DNA of 64,000 nt, from NCBI GenBank assembly GCA_018398815.1, contig CM031595.1:141380614-141444613 (forward strand). Reading direction: 5' to 3'. Position numbers and translations under genes: made by a program. This stretch comes from Conus ventricosus (taxonomy: Eukaryota; Mollusca; Gastropoda; Neogastropoda; Conidae). The notes under the pieces were generated by a model that saw nothing but the letters and a program-made list of their open reading frames with translations, did no database searches and was not told the DNA's origin. The first letter of the stretch is position 1. Every line of letters begins with the position of its first letter. This document shows, one piece after another, positions 45,431 to 56,669 of the stretch.

Positions 45431-45874
45431 GGGTAAACATGTACTTTAGAGTGCGAAATTCATGGGGCTGTTTGTACGCACTTTTTCGGGTGTTTTCGGT
45501 TCGGAACGATGCAAAGACACGTAAGACACCCTCACCTGCCCACTTTGACCTGTCCTGCCCCACTTGTGGGTGCAAATAATTTATTTCACTTCACAAGTAG
45601 GGATATGCATGCACATCCAATGCGCCATTTTGGTTGCTGATCACATGGGCACAACGTCAACAACCAAAATGGCGCATTGGATGTGCATGCATATGATATG
45701 CCTACTTGTGAAGTGAAATAAATTATTTGCCCCCACAAGTGGGGCAGGACAGGTCAAAGTGGGCAGGTGAGGGTGTCTTAAACGTCTCTTTGCATCGTTC
45801 CAAACCCGAAAAACCCGAAAAAGTGCGTACAAACAGCCCCATGAATTTCGCACTCTAAAGTACATTTTTTACCC
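45431..45874. repeat. 444-bp foldback (near-perfect inverted repeat)
   Basis: Arms at about 45431-45636 and 45661-45874 are complementary almost throughout (for example TTTAGAGTGCGAAATTCATG in arm 1 against its complement in arm 2), with a 24-base loop. No coding frame spans it. It lies in the Polinton left arm and could be a foldback transposon that landed there, or a cargo structure. No clear target duplication is seen. Confidence 0.93.
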
Positions 45875-46869
45875 AGGTTTGTTATTTCGGGCCATAAGTT
45901 TTACTTTAATTTGCATGTAGAGTATTTGTTGAAAGAATTAGTTGAGTCAGTCAGTGAGGCAAGCCAAACTATTCACATGTCTGCCCGCACAGCGGGCGTG
46001 TGGTTAACACTTTCCCTCGCTATACTGCGAGAGCCGCCTCTTTCTTGTTCTTCATTGCCTTAAGTAGTTGTCTTGAAGGTAGGCGAAGCATGTGTGAACT
46101 GGAGAGTTTGTTGGTTCAAGGAAATGAAACAAGATTGTTTGCTAGTTTTAATACGTGTTTGACTATTGATGAGATGGTTCCTTATCTAATAAATGGCGCT
46201 GCATTGTTGAAGTGGCTGAAGCAAAACAAAACCATTACGCGTTGATTGTTTGGGAGCTGGCTTGAGACAGCTAAAGCCACGTTTAAAAAAAATGGCGTTC
46301 ATTTCTTTTTTTAATTCTAACCAGTTCATCTGCCTTAAGTGTGCCCTTATGCAACTGAATGGCGATTTCGAATGTTCTGGCAAAACAAACTAGATAGGGT
46401 TAGGCAGACCTTAGTACATCTACAGTATGGAGAGGAGTAGTGTGTGGCAAAGCACTATCTTCATATAAATGCTTCAAATATACAATGACGGATGTACTAC
46501 AACCTACAAAACTATGTGTAACAGATAGGCTGGCACGAGGCCGAAACTTAATCGCTAGCGAGACGCGCGACCTCTTTCACACAGCGCACGGCAAGCGACC
46601 AAAAAATAAATTTAAAGCGAGAGACTGGGCTTGCCAGGTGAGGGGTGGGGTGGGGGGTGTATTCATTTCAGGTTGACAGCGCGCCAGGTGTCGTTAGCGC
46701 GGGTTGTATTGTCATTGAAGGTGTGTGGTGTAGTGAGAAGATATTTACCGGGTTTGTGCAGGTTGGTTTTGTTTATATAATATTTTAATCATGGCAGAAC
46801 AAAGACAGTGGGGGATTTCTAAGCGACAATACTTGACGAGCATGTTGAGTACCATGCACAATTTGTTAG
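45875..46869. other. Polinton left arm, no gene recognised
   Basis: AT-rich DNA with short open frames of 60-80 codons and no known motif. Confidence 0.5.
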
Positions 46870-47236
46870 TGCTTTGGATGAGTTGAGAGCGGCAGGCCCT
46901 TCATATTCTCGCAAACTAAGAGAGATTGCTCGTTTGTTGAAACCATATGCTAAAAGGTTTTCTACAGTTGGTCTTTCTTTCATAGAAGTCTACTCTAAGA
47001 GGAAGGATTTGCATTTAATGTTTTCAAGCAGTGAGGAGATTAGAAATTATTGGACTACTCCCGTACAAGAGCCAATACAACTCCAAACACACTCCTCCAA
47101 AGTCCGCAGCAGTGAGAGAGAACCAGCGCTCCACCCTAGAGCGGCCAAGGGCACAGTAGCAAGCCGTTTTCCAGCGCTCCACCCTAGAGCGGCCAAGGTC
47201 ACAGTAGCAAGCCGTTTCTTCAGCGCTCTACCCTAG
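46797..47236 (+). CDS. Unknown open frame in the Polinton left arm
   Basis: One frame from 46797 starts MAEQRQWGISKRQYLTSMLS and soon stops. The overlapping frame (46874-47236) encodes LDELRAAGPSYSRKLREIAR, LLKPYAKRFSTVGLSFIEVY and YSKRKDLHLMFSSSEEI, a basic helical-looking protein. A single slip would join them. The 3' part runs into a tandem repeat. I recognise no family; it may be a lineage-specific Polinton gene. Confidence 0.35.
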
Positions 47237-47358
47237 AGCAGTTCAAAGGTCACAGTGGCAAGCCGTTTCTTCATCGCTCTACCCTAGAGCGGTCAAAGGT
47301 CGCAGTGGCAAGCCGTTTCTTTAACGCTCCACCGCTTTACCCTAGAGCGGTCAAAGGT
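47120..47358 (+). repeat. 48- to 58-bp tandem repeat, five copies, each with a hairpin
   Basis: Units start near 47127, 47175, 47224, 47275 and 47325. Each has CGCTCTACCCTAGAGCG or a close variant (7-bp stem around CCC), then a CAAAGGTCACAGTGGCAAGC-like spacer and CGTTTCTT. The hairpin is kept while the spacers drift. Confidence 0.85.
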
Positions 47359-47763
47359 TATCAGCAGTGAGATCAGACTTTTTTTGCTGCTTTGTCGCTT
47401 TGCCGTCTACGCCCTGTTACAAACATTTAGGCTGCCAAAGCAGTATTTTACTTTAAAAAAAAAACAAAAAACACTAGGTAACTCTGCCAATGCCAGTCCC
47501 AAGCCTGGATGAAAAAAGAGGAGGGGTGTGGTATAAACTTTTTTGTGCACTTGGGGGGCTGCTTTGAACTTGCAACAAAAGAGCCAATGCATTACAAAAA
47601 CGCAAGCACTGTCTTGCACCAAGTGGTGTTACACATGACAAATAATAAAGCTCTGTGTACACCACACACACTCCCACCCCCAAGTCACTCCCCCCACCCC
47701 CACCCCACGCATGCACACCCCCACCCCACCCCAACGCATGCCCCCCCCCACCCCACGCATGCA

Positions 47764-47990
47764 CACTCAAGTCATCCACAAGTTCTTACTTAAGTCATTC
47801 TCAAGCCATTCACAAGTCACCCTCAAGTCATTCACAAGTTCTTACTTAAGTCATTCTCAAGTCATTCACAAGTTCTTACTTAAGTTATTCTAAAGTCTTT
47901 TACAAGTTATTTACAAGTCATCCTCAAGTCATCCTAAAAGTCATTCCAAGTTCTTAGGCAAGTTCTTAGGCAAGTTTTTAATCAAGTTGT
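47764..47990 (+). repeat. Short-period minisatellite (CAAGTCATTC / CAAGTTCTTA)
   Basis: About twenty units of roughly 10 bp built on CAAGT, with higher-order pairing of CAAGTCATTC and CAAGTTCTTACTTAAGTCAT. Preceded by a C-rich CCCACCCC tract (47688-47755). Confidence 0.9.
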
Positions 47991-48049
47991 TCTCAATTTA
48001 AAACTAAGATCTATGTCTTTATCTTAATATTTAAAATGTCTAATATAGT

Positions 48050-49200
48050 ACACCACACGCCTCAAAAAACGCGTCATCGTTGAGGATGTCTTGCCCCAGC
48101 GTTCTCTGCATAGATCTTAATGAAGTTTTTAAAACCAAAGCAACCGCATTGATTAAATTCGGTCTATGGAAATGTCTTTATGGGACTCCTTTGTTTTTAT
48201 TTATTGACACCATCTTTTTTATAATACGCCATGATCTATTTTTTAAAAAAAATTAAAATTAAGTTCTTAAAATATTATTCCATTGAAATGGATCAAAAGG
48301 GTGCTTTGTTTTGGCGGTTTTGGCGTGCAGTTGTCTTTTTCTGCATTTAATGGTTCAGATTTTTTTGATTGCTTTTGTTTCTGTTGCCATCGGTTATATA
48401 TTTTATAGCCGCAATAACTCCCCCCAACAGCAGCAATGGCGCCAAAAATTGGAAACCCGTTTTTTAAGTTAAATATTCCATGAAGACTTGGGGCCCTTTG
48501 ATCACATGGATTTTTTTATAGCTGGCATTGAATAAACCCTTGTTTGGCGTGGCGGTGTTATGTTTTCATGATGAGTTATATTCTGTAACATTAAATTTTT
48601 TTTGTCTTTTTCCACTCTGCTAATTTTTTTCCTGCTTCAACACCCCCAGGATTTTTTAATGGTCTCCACCTGATTCAGTGTTTTCTGCTGATTTTCTAGC
48701 TTGGTTACTTTCTCCACCTGATTCTGGTTCTGATGATTTCCAGCTCGTTCATTTTGAAGGGAAACCCAAAATCTATATGATTAAAAGTAATTAATCCCAT
48801 GATCGCTGGCGACAAAAATGTTCCAATCTGTAGTATAGATCACATCCTAGAGACTCTATGACTTTGTTAAAACTGGATCTTGCGTTAAATCCATACGTAA
48901 GATCTTGTTCAGATCAATGGGAGCAAATCTACTGATAGTTAGTGTAAAACTAAGAACTTTTTGCCCCACATTTTTTTACCATTCTAGACCCCAGCTGCGC
49001 TTCAACCTGTTATGATACTTTAAAATGTCTTGCGGCGACTCTGTTGAATCTGTTCAATGCTAAATTCAGTTCCGAGGAACTGTTTTTGTTTTTCCACCGC
49101 TGCCAAGAATACAGCCTTCCTTTTTGGGCTTTATAGTTTGGGTCTCAACTTGGTCTTTCATAATTTCAGGAAGGTTTAGGCCGCCTTGTAGCTGTAGTAG
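48050..49200 (-). pseudogene. Polinton minus-strand gene(s), decayed, function unknown
   Basis: Read on the minus strand, pieces in several frames include FTLTISRFAPIDLNKILRMD, DWNIFVASDHGINYF, a helical Lys/Glu-rich stretch (NQVEKVTKLENQQKTLNQVE) and, near 48460-48420, a Gly-rich hydrophobic segment suitable for a membrane span. They lie upstream of, and divergent from, the plus-strand small genes. I cannot name a family; whether this is one gene or two is unclear. Confidence 0.35.
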
Positions 49201-49251
49201 TCATCACTGTTCCATGTTTTTTAATAATTATAATTATTTTATTTTCTAAAA

Positions 49252-49479
49252 ATGAGCACCGAAAAAAACGTTACCAACCTTGTTACCATTCTGCTGTTAT
49301 TGGGGGGACTAAGTGTAGGATACTCAATGCTTGGTAAAAGCTGTTAAAAATAAAACGGCAGATCTTGGCAAACTAGACTTTGAGGATTCGCAAAGCTGAT
49401 TGCTATCATTGCAGCTTCGGTTGCCACGAAAGATTTTCTAGTTAAGCAAGGAATAATTCCAGACAATATAAATATGTAA
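49252..49479 (+). pseudogene. Small Polinton membrane protein
   Basis: Starts MSTEKNVTNLVTILLLLGGL with a clear hydrophobic segment, then after slips near 49344 and 49395 continues IAIIAASVATKDFLVKQGII and PDNINM before TAA at 49477-49479. About 75 residues. The one-span layout and position before the integrase suggest a small virion or membrane-active protein, but I do not know a characterised family. Confidence 0.5.
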
Positions 49480-49484
49480 GAAAA

Positions 49485-49920
49485 AAAAATACATTTATAA
49501 AAAATGGCCCTTTACTGCAATAATGATAGGCGGCGCTGGTTTAATGCGCTTGCTTTTAGCGGGAAGTAATTTGCATTTAGTAAACTGCGGGATGACGGCG
49601 AGAGAAAAAGACATAACAAAGCTATGGAGGAACTAGCAGCTGCACAAGACGCCTATGAAAGGCAGAGACTTGAGCAGTTAGATTTTATTAATGACACCCT
49701 GAAAGAACAGGGACTGCAGCTTCCACATTTAAAAATGTTTTACCCAAGCAATAAAAGAATATTATCTAGTACAGGCAAACCGGTCCAAAAACATTGCCCC
49801 CACCAAAATTCAGTGACTTTTATCAAAACCTCAGAAAAACAAAAGATGCAAAAAAATGCGTTTTTTTGTCGTTGGTATGACCGTTGTGTATTTTGTTGGG
49901 ACATAATATTGGTTGAGTAA
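49485..49920 (+). pseudogene. Polinton coiled-coil protein with a terminal membrane span
   Basis: Pieces run KKWPFTAIMIGGAGLM (hydrophobic), then in another frame MEELAAAQDAYERQRLEQLD and FINDTLKEQG (coiled coil), and after further slips VVGMTVVYFVG (second hydrophobic segment) just before the integrase start. Acidic/Gln-rich helix between two membrane segments. No function assigned. Confidence 0.45.
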
Positions 49921-49923
49921 AAA

Positions 49924-50870
49924 ATGAACAAAATCTATTATTCACCAAAAGGATATTGGAAGGGAATTACGGCAATCAAAAAAGCTAGCCAAGCAGCTGG
50001 AGTCAGTGAACAAACAGCAAAAGAATGGTTATCTAAACAAGCGATTTGGCAAATTTATTTACCAGCGCCTGACGAATACAGAGACCACACTTTGTCATAA
50101 CAACTCCAAACGACACCCATCAAATGGATCTTTTATTTTACCCTCTGATGGATTAGACGAAAAGATTTAAGTACGCCCTTTCAGTCATTGGGCATAGCTT
50201 CAAGATACAAAGATGCAGAACCATTAACACAAAAAAGTGCCTCTTGCTGTTGCTGTTTCCATACAACTGTATACCAACGAGGCCCCTTAACTTTCCCTCG
50301 CATGATTCCCAAGTCGATGATGGAAAAGAATTTAAAGGCCAAGTGAATCAATTATTGTTAAAACACAGGTTACTATTTAGAAGGGCATTCCGGGAGTTCA
50401 CAGATCACAGGGTTTAGTTGAAAACTTTATCAAACAGTTAGCTGAAAGACTTTTCTCCTACCGTATCACCGAGAGCTGATTGACAATTCTCGCAACACAG
50501 AATGGGTTAAAGACTGCCCTCAGTTTGCCCCGCAATGAATAATGAAGAATTAAGGGCTAAAACCAGTACAAGCAATCAAAAGAAAAACAATAAATGTTGC
50601 TGAAGGAGAGTCTTCATCCCGGGAAACTATTACCGTTTGGTTAAAAGTAAGGTACCTTTATTTCCGGGGGAAGCAGAAGGGGACAACTCGCATCAGGGCA
50701 ACTGATCCCGGGTTTGGAGTGTTGACCCGTACGAAATAAAAAGAATTGTAAAGATGAAACCGCCCGTGTATTTTTACGAGAAACTGACACAAAAAAAACA
50801 ACCACTCCTCAAAGATCTTTTGTGAAGGAAGAACTGCAGATAATCCCACCAGACACAGTTCCCCTTTAAT
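49924..50870 (+). pseudogene. Polinton integrase (retroviral-type, DDE)
   Basis: Integrases of this family insert the linear Polinton DNA into chromosomes. The start MNKIYYSPKGYWKGITAIKK is followed by AAGVSEQTAKEWLSKQAIW, the N-terminal region seen in Polinton integrases. The catalytic residues can be located in separate frames: the first Asp at 50127-50129 (QMD), the second in VDDGKEF at 50313-50330, and the Glu in GLVENFI at 50411-50431. The spacing between the last two is close to the D-x35-E rule. Many stops and slips follow 50100. It converges with the polymerase gene. Confidence 0.9.
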
Positions 50871-51299
50871 TATTTCGTAAACATATTTTGGTTTTTTAAA
50901 AGGAAGGCCAGAGGAAGCGCAGAACGAAACAAGAATGGTAAAGGAAGAGACCCTTTAAAATGATTCGGGAATCTTTCAGGCGTTTAATGCTATTAAGGAA
51001 ACATTTTCGAGGATTAATCAATGCATGCTAAATCATTCCCGATTTACCTACAACTCAAACCCCCAAATTGGGAAAAAGAATATCTTGAAATAATAAAAAA
51101 ATTCGAACTCGTAAGCAAACATGAGAAAAAATTTAAATGAATTGGATGAAGCTATGATTTGATCTTATAATAAAAGTTGATGAAAAATAAACCCCCTGTT
51201 TATGCGGGCCTCCAGTGCCCGATTGCATATGAAAACTCTGGGGTTAACAAACACCCGTTTTGTGTTTGTTTCTATCTAATGACTTCTTTGTTACAAACT

Positions 51300-54200
51300 G
51301 TTGTGTTGATCACATGTAGATTAGATCGCGTTTTACGTTGTCATGATTTAAAAGTCTTATTGCCAAACAATGCTTCTTTGTAGTTGTCATGTGATATGTT
51401 TGACTGCACAACACTGCGAGATATTCCCTTTGCTTTTTAATGATTTTCTCCTGGCTCGAAATACTGTACATTTTTGACCTTAACCCCCACATACTCCTTG
51501 ATCACCTTTCCAGATAATTCACCCTTTCATCTTTCCAAACCTTCTTGTTAGTAATTGAATGCAAAGGCGAATTTTTAGGGTAATCAGATGTATCATACCA
51601 TCCCGCATGTCCTTTGCTACTTCCATTTCCATGTCTTTATAGATGTCTTCAGTGGGAATATCTATAACAAAAACTATCTGTATCTGTGTAAGTACTCTGG
51701 ACTCAGGATACGAGGGGTTAAAGTAGTCTAAAGAAACTCTACATCAAAAGCTTTGATAATTTAAAACAGTAAACCCCATAAAAACAGGTTTGTCCCAAAT
51801 TTTACTTTCTTTTTTTCATATTTTGCCAAAAAACTGTCATGAAATCTTCTGAAGTCCTGATAATTTGGTTTTGAAGTTTTGCTTAATTGCTTCGTTCTCT
51901 TTGGTGACCAATCTGACGTCTTTGCGTTGTGCGGATTCCTCCATAGTCTTTCCGAACAGCTGTTGTTCTCAGCTTGAAAAAGTCTTTTTCTGAAGCATCT
52001 GTGGATTTAGTTCTGAGGGCAGTGTTCTTCATGATGTATGGTTCATGAACTGTCTTGATTTAAAAGCAATTATGCGATGAACTGCTGTCAACTTCAAAAC
52101 CATGTCTTAAATAAAATTGTTAGAAGTCTGTAATGACAAACATAATTTTTTTTGCCCCCGAAGATTGGGCACAAGTTTAGGCGGCTCTTTTGGGAAATCC
52201 ATCTTTAGACTTTCTGCTCCCTAATGGATAGTCATTATGCAGGTCATGGAGTTCATGAGGATATTCTAAATCACTTCTAGAATGAAACCACGCTGTTGAT
52301 CAGGCGTTAAACTGCCCAACCATTTTAAAACGCCTTTTGAATTTATTCGTACCTGTGTACATCTTGAATTTAACGTAATGGAAGTGATTGCGCCATTGCC
52401 CATCCATACAGTTTGTTTGCATCTAAATACATGAGATAGTTAGACCTTTTTTACTCGGATCAAAATGATCCAAGTATTTGTTGTTTGCTTTACAGTAATG
52501 ATGCGACGCCATACTAATTCCTCCCCGCAATCCTTTTTCAATCATCTGAATCATTGGTAAATCTGACAATAAATCAATCTGAAACTCCAGTAAACTTTAA
52601 AAAAGCGTCCCAATCTTTCCCGGGCGCAGAAATGTAATGCGCGGACCCCAGGCTATAATGTTTCAGCAGGTCTTTCTATAATTTCAAAGACGTCCGCCAA
52701 CAAACATACATCTGCCATTAAATAGGAATCATGATAGTCTCCCATCGTTTTACACTCTAACTTTTGCCACGCATCTTGAGCATGCTGGTAATCTGAATCG
52801 CTGATGTCCTTTCCTCTAAGACTAGAAAAGAACGCGCCTTTAGGAGGAAGTGTATCTTCGTAAAACCCTTTTCCCAACTGTTCATGTATTCATAAGGGTA
52901 AACACCCTTTCTAAACAAGAGTTGAGTCAAAATATTTTCCGTAATTGGGCAGGACTTTAGGACATACCCAGGGGACTCTAAAAACCCCATCATGTGCTGC
53001 ATAGAGTCGTTGAAAGACATGTTATATTAAAGTGAAACACATGTACTTTTCTGATGACTGTCAATGCTCTACCCTAAGGCGCTGGTACTGCTTGCAATAT
53101 AAGATGGGGTCGTAACTCGCAAGTTATGAAAGAAGAGGGGCAGCTTCCATGTCTTTGGTTCAAACTTTAGTTGAAGATTGCATTTGTTATGCGCCCCTCC
53201 TCTGAACTTTCCGCTAATGTGATCATGGTCTCTTACTGTGGGGTTTACACTCTTGGGCGTTAGCTCAAACCGCAAATCCAAAAATGCGTGGGTGAGTCAT
53301 TTCTGTTTTTGGGCTTCAGGCGTCATCATGATTTCAGATAAATTCAGATTATTAGAACAAACATTACCACTTGCTGCATGCGCTGTAAAAAACTCTAGCC
53401 GACATTGGGCTCTATTAATTCAGTTCGAATAAACCCACCGACCTACAACAATGAAGCAAAGAACAAATTTATGATTACAATAAGACTGTTTTCGAAGTTT
53501 TGTGTGCCCGCCCTCATAAGGAACAATGAGGATAAATCTGCTTAATAGTTGGACTTGTTTGCAAGCCGATCCATTCTTAAAAACTAACTTTAGATCCTGG
53601 CGGGGCGTAGTTATTCGTCTTCGTCTACGAACTTTTAATGGTTTATATGTTCAAGCGCGGCTTGAGCGGTTTGGAAATTTTTGTTAAACCATTTTCTACA
53701 GAATTCCTTGTTTATGTTCATGCTTGAAGTAGACCTAATAATCTGCTCATTGTGCGTATCAATGTGTAATGGGGTAGCCCGCTGGTGAAACATTGGAGTA
53801 AGTCCACATGACTTTGGCTGGTTCGCCTTTTTTTTGGAACTGTTCTTGGACACTTTAATTGGCACCAAAATTTGTTTCCCCCCATCCCATGTGTATACAT
53901 TAACAGTTATTGGGTTGTTTTGTTCTTCAAACTGATCCCAAATTTTGGGCTACAAATAACAGGAAAGGATATTCCATTGAAGTTAAGATCTTTGGCGTAA
54001 ATTTCCGATAGTTAGTCACTCTTTCTGCGTGTTCGCGGACATGTGCAGCCTTGCAAGAACGCACCACATGAAACATTGGGCGTTGAATTCTTTATGTTTA
54101 AAACTGCTCTCTTTAAAACCAACTCTCGAGGTAGCGGAATGTAAGCCTTGCCTCAATCGGTGCATACTTAGCCTGTTTTAAATCTAATCTCAAAGACTTC

Positions 54201-54562
54201 GCCCTCTGACCAACCAGAGCCCTCATTTTAGCTTCTTCAGCGGCAGCGTCCAAATGTGTAAGCACTCGTCTGCCCAACCGGGTGTTAAGTCATTATGAGA
54301 AAGAATATTTCTGCTGTTTAGTTGAGCCCCAGACTTCTAGATTTTCTCATTTATTGTTACAGTCGATTAAAACAGCTAACATTACTTTAACTGGCGGGTC
54401 TATGTTAGTTTGCCTGGAACTTGAGAAATAGCATGAACAACGCTTCCCTGTACGTTTGTTGGTCAATGACTTCTAAATCAATTCATTCAATGCTCTTGAA
54501 AAACGCTCTCTCTCGAGCATTCCTTCAAACAATTCGTCTTGTCCTTCATATATCTTAGCCAT
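51300..54562 (-). pseudogene. Polinton protein-primed family B DNA polymerase
   Basis: Copies the element from protein-primed ends. Start MAKIYEGQDELFEGMLERE at 54562; the span of about 1090 codons fits the family. In order on the minus strand: a His-rich endonuclease-like patch RDHDHISGKFRGGAHNKCN (53235-53175), LFFHNLR, FNDSMQHMMGFL (exonuclease region), DISDSDYQHAQDAWQKLECK and MGDYHDSYLMADVCLLADVF (52800-52690), GLRGGIS (about 52530), polymerase motif A as DANKLYG (52423-52403) and motif C as YTDTDS, with DTDS at 51684-51673. All catalytic aspartates I can locate are present, but frame slips occur every 100-300 bases. Confidence 0.93.
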
Positions 54563-54599
54563 GCTGCCCTTCTTTTTTTAACCCAAAAATATTTATTTA

Positions 54600-55215
54600 A
54601 ATTAAAAAAAAAATACTTAATCAAACCAATATCAGCGGTCTTTTTGCGTTTGGGACTCATAAACTAAGTATAAACGCCCTTTGGCATTGTTAATGTGAGC
54701 TGTTTAGAACAGAGTTTAATGTCTCGTTTACTTTTTTTAAGCATTCCTTTTTTATCTGCCCCGGCGCTGGCTGTTGAGAAAAAGTTGTCCCCGCCTTTCT
54801 TTGAAGATCAAATTTTTTTGTCTTTTGTAGTCATCAAAATGGGCCATGTAAACGATTTAAATTTTCATCCGTGATGTTGAGTCAACAAGCGCTTTTTATT
54901 GTCAGTTTAAACGAACTAATTTTAAAGCCGTTATTAGTTGAACCATAGCGTGTGCTTTGGAGTTTAGTTTTTAATTTTTTGCCAGCCGCACTTACAGCTA
55001 ATAAAACACAGGCGAGAGCTAAAAGACAAACCTCCTAGAGGTAAAGCTGCGGGTGCGCCTATGCCGTTGCTAAGAGGCCTACACTTGTTCCTGCCGATGC
55101 AGCACTAATAGTCAAATGCTCCAGTATTGACATATGTAACAGCATTAAAGGCAGCAGAATACCTTCGTTTGGTTTGCTGTATTTTGAAAGGTCCTGCTCT
55201 AGTTATTTGTTGCAT
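54600..55215 (-). pseudogene. Polinton glycine/alanine-rich membrane protein
   Basis: Begins near MQQITRAGPFKIQQTKRRYS, followed in other frames by ISAASAGTSVGLLATA, PAALPLGGLS and LACVLLAVSAAGKKLKTKLQ: a long Gly/Ala-rich hydrophobic region ending in a basic patch, then a polar C-terminal half. About 200 residues. Similar genes sit next to PolB in other invertebrate Polintons as I recall; the function is unknown. Confidence 0.5.
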
Positions 55216-55299
55216 TTGCGTAATGTTTGTTAATCTGAAGGTTTTTATGTTAGGGGTTTCTATAACAGCAGAATGCCTGCTATCTCTTCTTTTGGCGGC

Positions 55300-56600
55300 G
55301 CTGTAGGCACATTTGGATAAACTTGAACAGACTTGCTTTTTAAAAAATAAAAATAATTTAGTAATGTATATCTTTTATCTGTTTTTTTTAAATATTCAGC
55401 TGCGCATCATATTTTAAAAACAAATGTACATTAAGCGGTTTATCGGCTTCTTCTTCTTTATCAATTTGAATGTTTATTACGTCTCTCACAGTTCTCCCGC
55501 TTCCATGTAACTGATTATCCTCCGTTGACCTTAGGTCAATCCAAAACCGTATTTGTTGTTAAATAATCATCAAGTCTTCGCTGTGGAAGGGTGTAGTCTT
55601 TAGCCGCAAGGTCAACTGTTGGATTTCTACACCTCCCACCTCCAAACAGTTTTCTTATTTCATCAAAATGCTGATAAGGTTTAAGCCGCTAGCATAGATT
55701 TGGTTAGGACTGCCCTCAATCGAACATTGTACTTTCGTTATTTTTGGATTAAAAAACTTTTCACTTCCTCTTTTGAATGGTTCTTCATCTTCACACAGCA
55801 ATAAAATCCTTTAAGCGATCTTGCTGAGATGCTAAAACTAAAATTCCAGATAGTGTCTGCCCTGCTTCTAGGATATGTTTTTTGATGAATCACTCTTTCG
55901 TAATATATTGTTTAATTTTGGACTGATATTGTTGCTCAATCAGTCTTGCTAAATTAGGGGTGCTAACAACGTCAAACTCTAACGAGTTGTCAGAAATGCT
56001 GTACTTTGCTTCGGTGTCTGATGTTTTGAAAAACCCGTTTGTATTCATTAAAAGTTAGTTCATATGACAATCTGTCTTTTAATGCTCCTTGAAAGTATGG
56101 CGCATGCGCTTTTAAAACTCAAAATCTAAGGGAATGGAAAAGCGATTTCCAAACGCAAAATTTACAGCCACATACTTTTTGCCGTCTTTAGTATCTGCCC
56201 CACCTATTCTTGTTTTAGTGCTTCTTCATTTTCAAATTCCTTGAACGCAAAGTCAGGCCCTTTCAGCCCCGGTTAGCCATAGATCAAAATAGGTTAAAAT
56301 ATGTCTGCATTGTGTAAAAGAAAATATTTCTTGCCCCTCAAGTTTTTTTAGAAATTTCTTAACGATTGCCCGTCCCAGATTCTGTACAACTGCCCCTGTT
56401 TGGGTCTGTTGTTGAAGCGAGCGTATTTTGAAAGTAAGACGCGCAGAGCCGGGCCCACAATCACGTCATTTGCTCCTAGGTCGGAAAATTTGACAGTAAG
56501 AATTTGATCTGCATCAATAGAAAGATGGATTATTTGGAACAGTAATAGTCCGCTTTTTTTCCCCTTCACCCCAAAAAGGGTTCTTTCAGTCTTCTATGCG
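55300..56600 (-). pseudogene. Probable Polinton capsid protein (jelly-roll type)
   Basis: The N-terminal part (56569-56348) reads SIDADQILTVKFSDLGANDV and ends RIWDGQSLRNF. Near 55752-55685 the same strand has NPKITKVQCSIEGSPNQIYA. These two landmarks, with beta-rich sequence between, match a conserved structural protein of invertebrate Polintons that I believe is the double jelly-roll capsid protein. The reading is broken by many stops. An alternative is a minor structural protein of similar origin. Confidence 0.5.
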
Positions 56601-56669
56601 GTCAAGAATCGGCCATGTGCTTGTGACATTTTTTTATAAACAAAATAAAAAAATTAATTATTTAAAACC

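Noticed and set aside
47655..47893. Proline- and serine-rich small proteins
   Set aside because: They are products of the C-rich tract and the CAAGT minisatellite.
49740..49931. Minus-strand open frame opposite the Polinton coiled-coil gene
   Set aside because: It is a shadow of the plus-strand coding pieces and has no motif.
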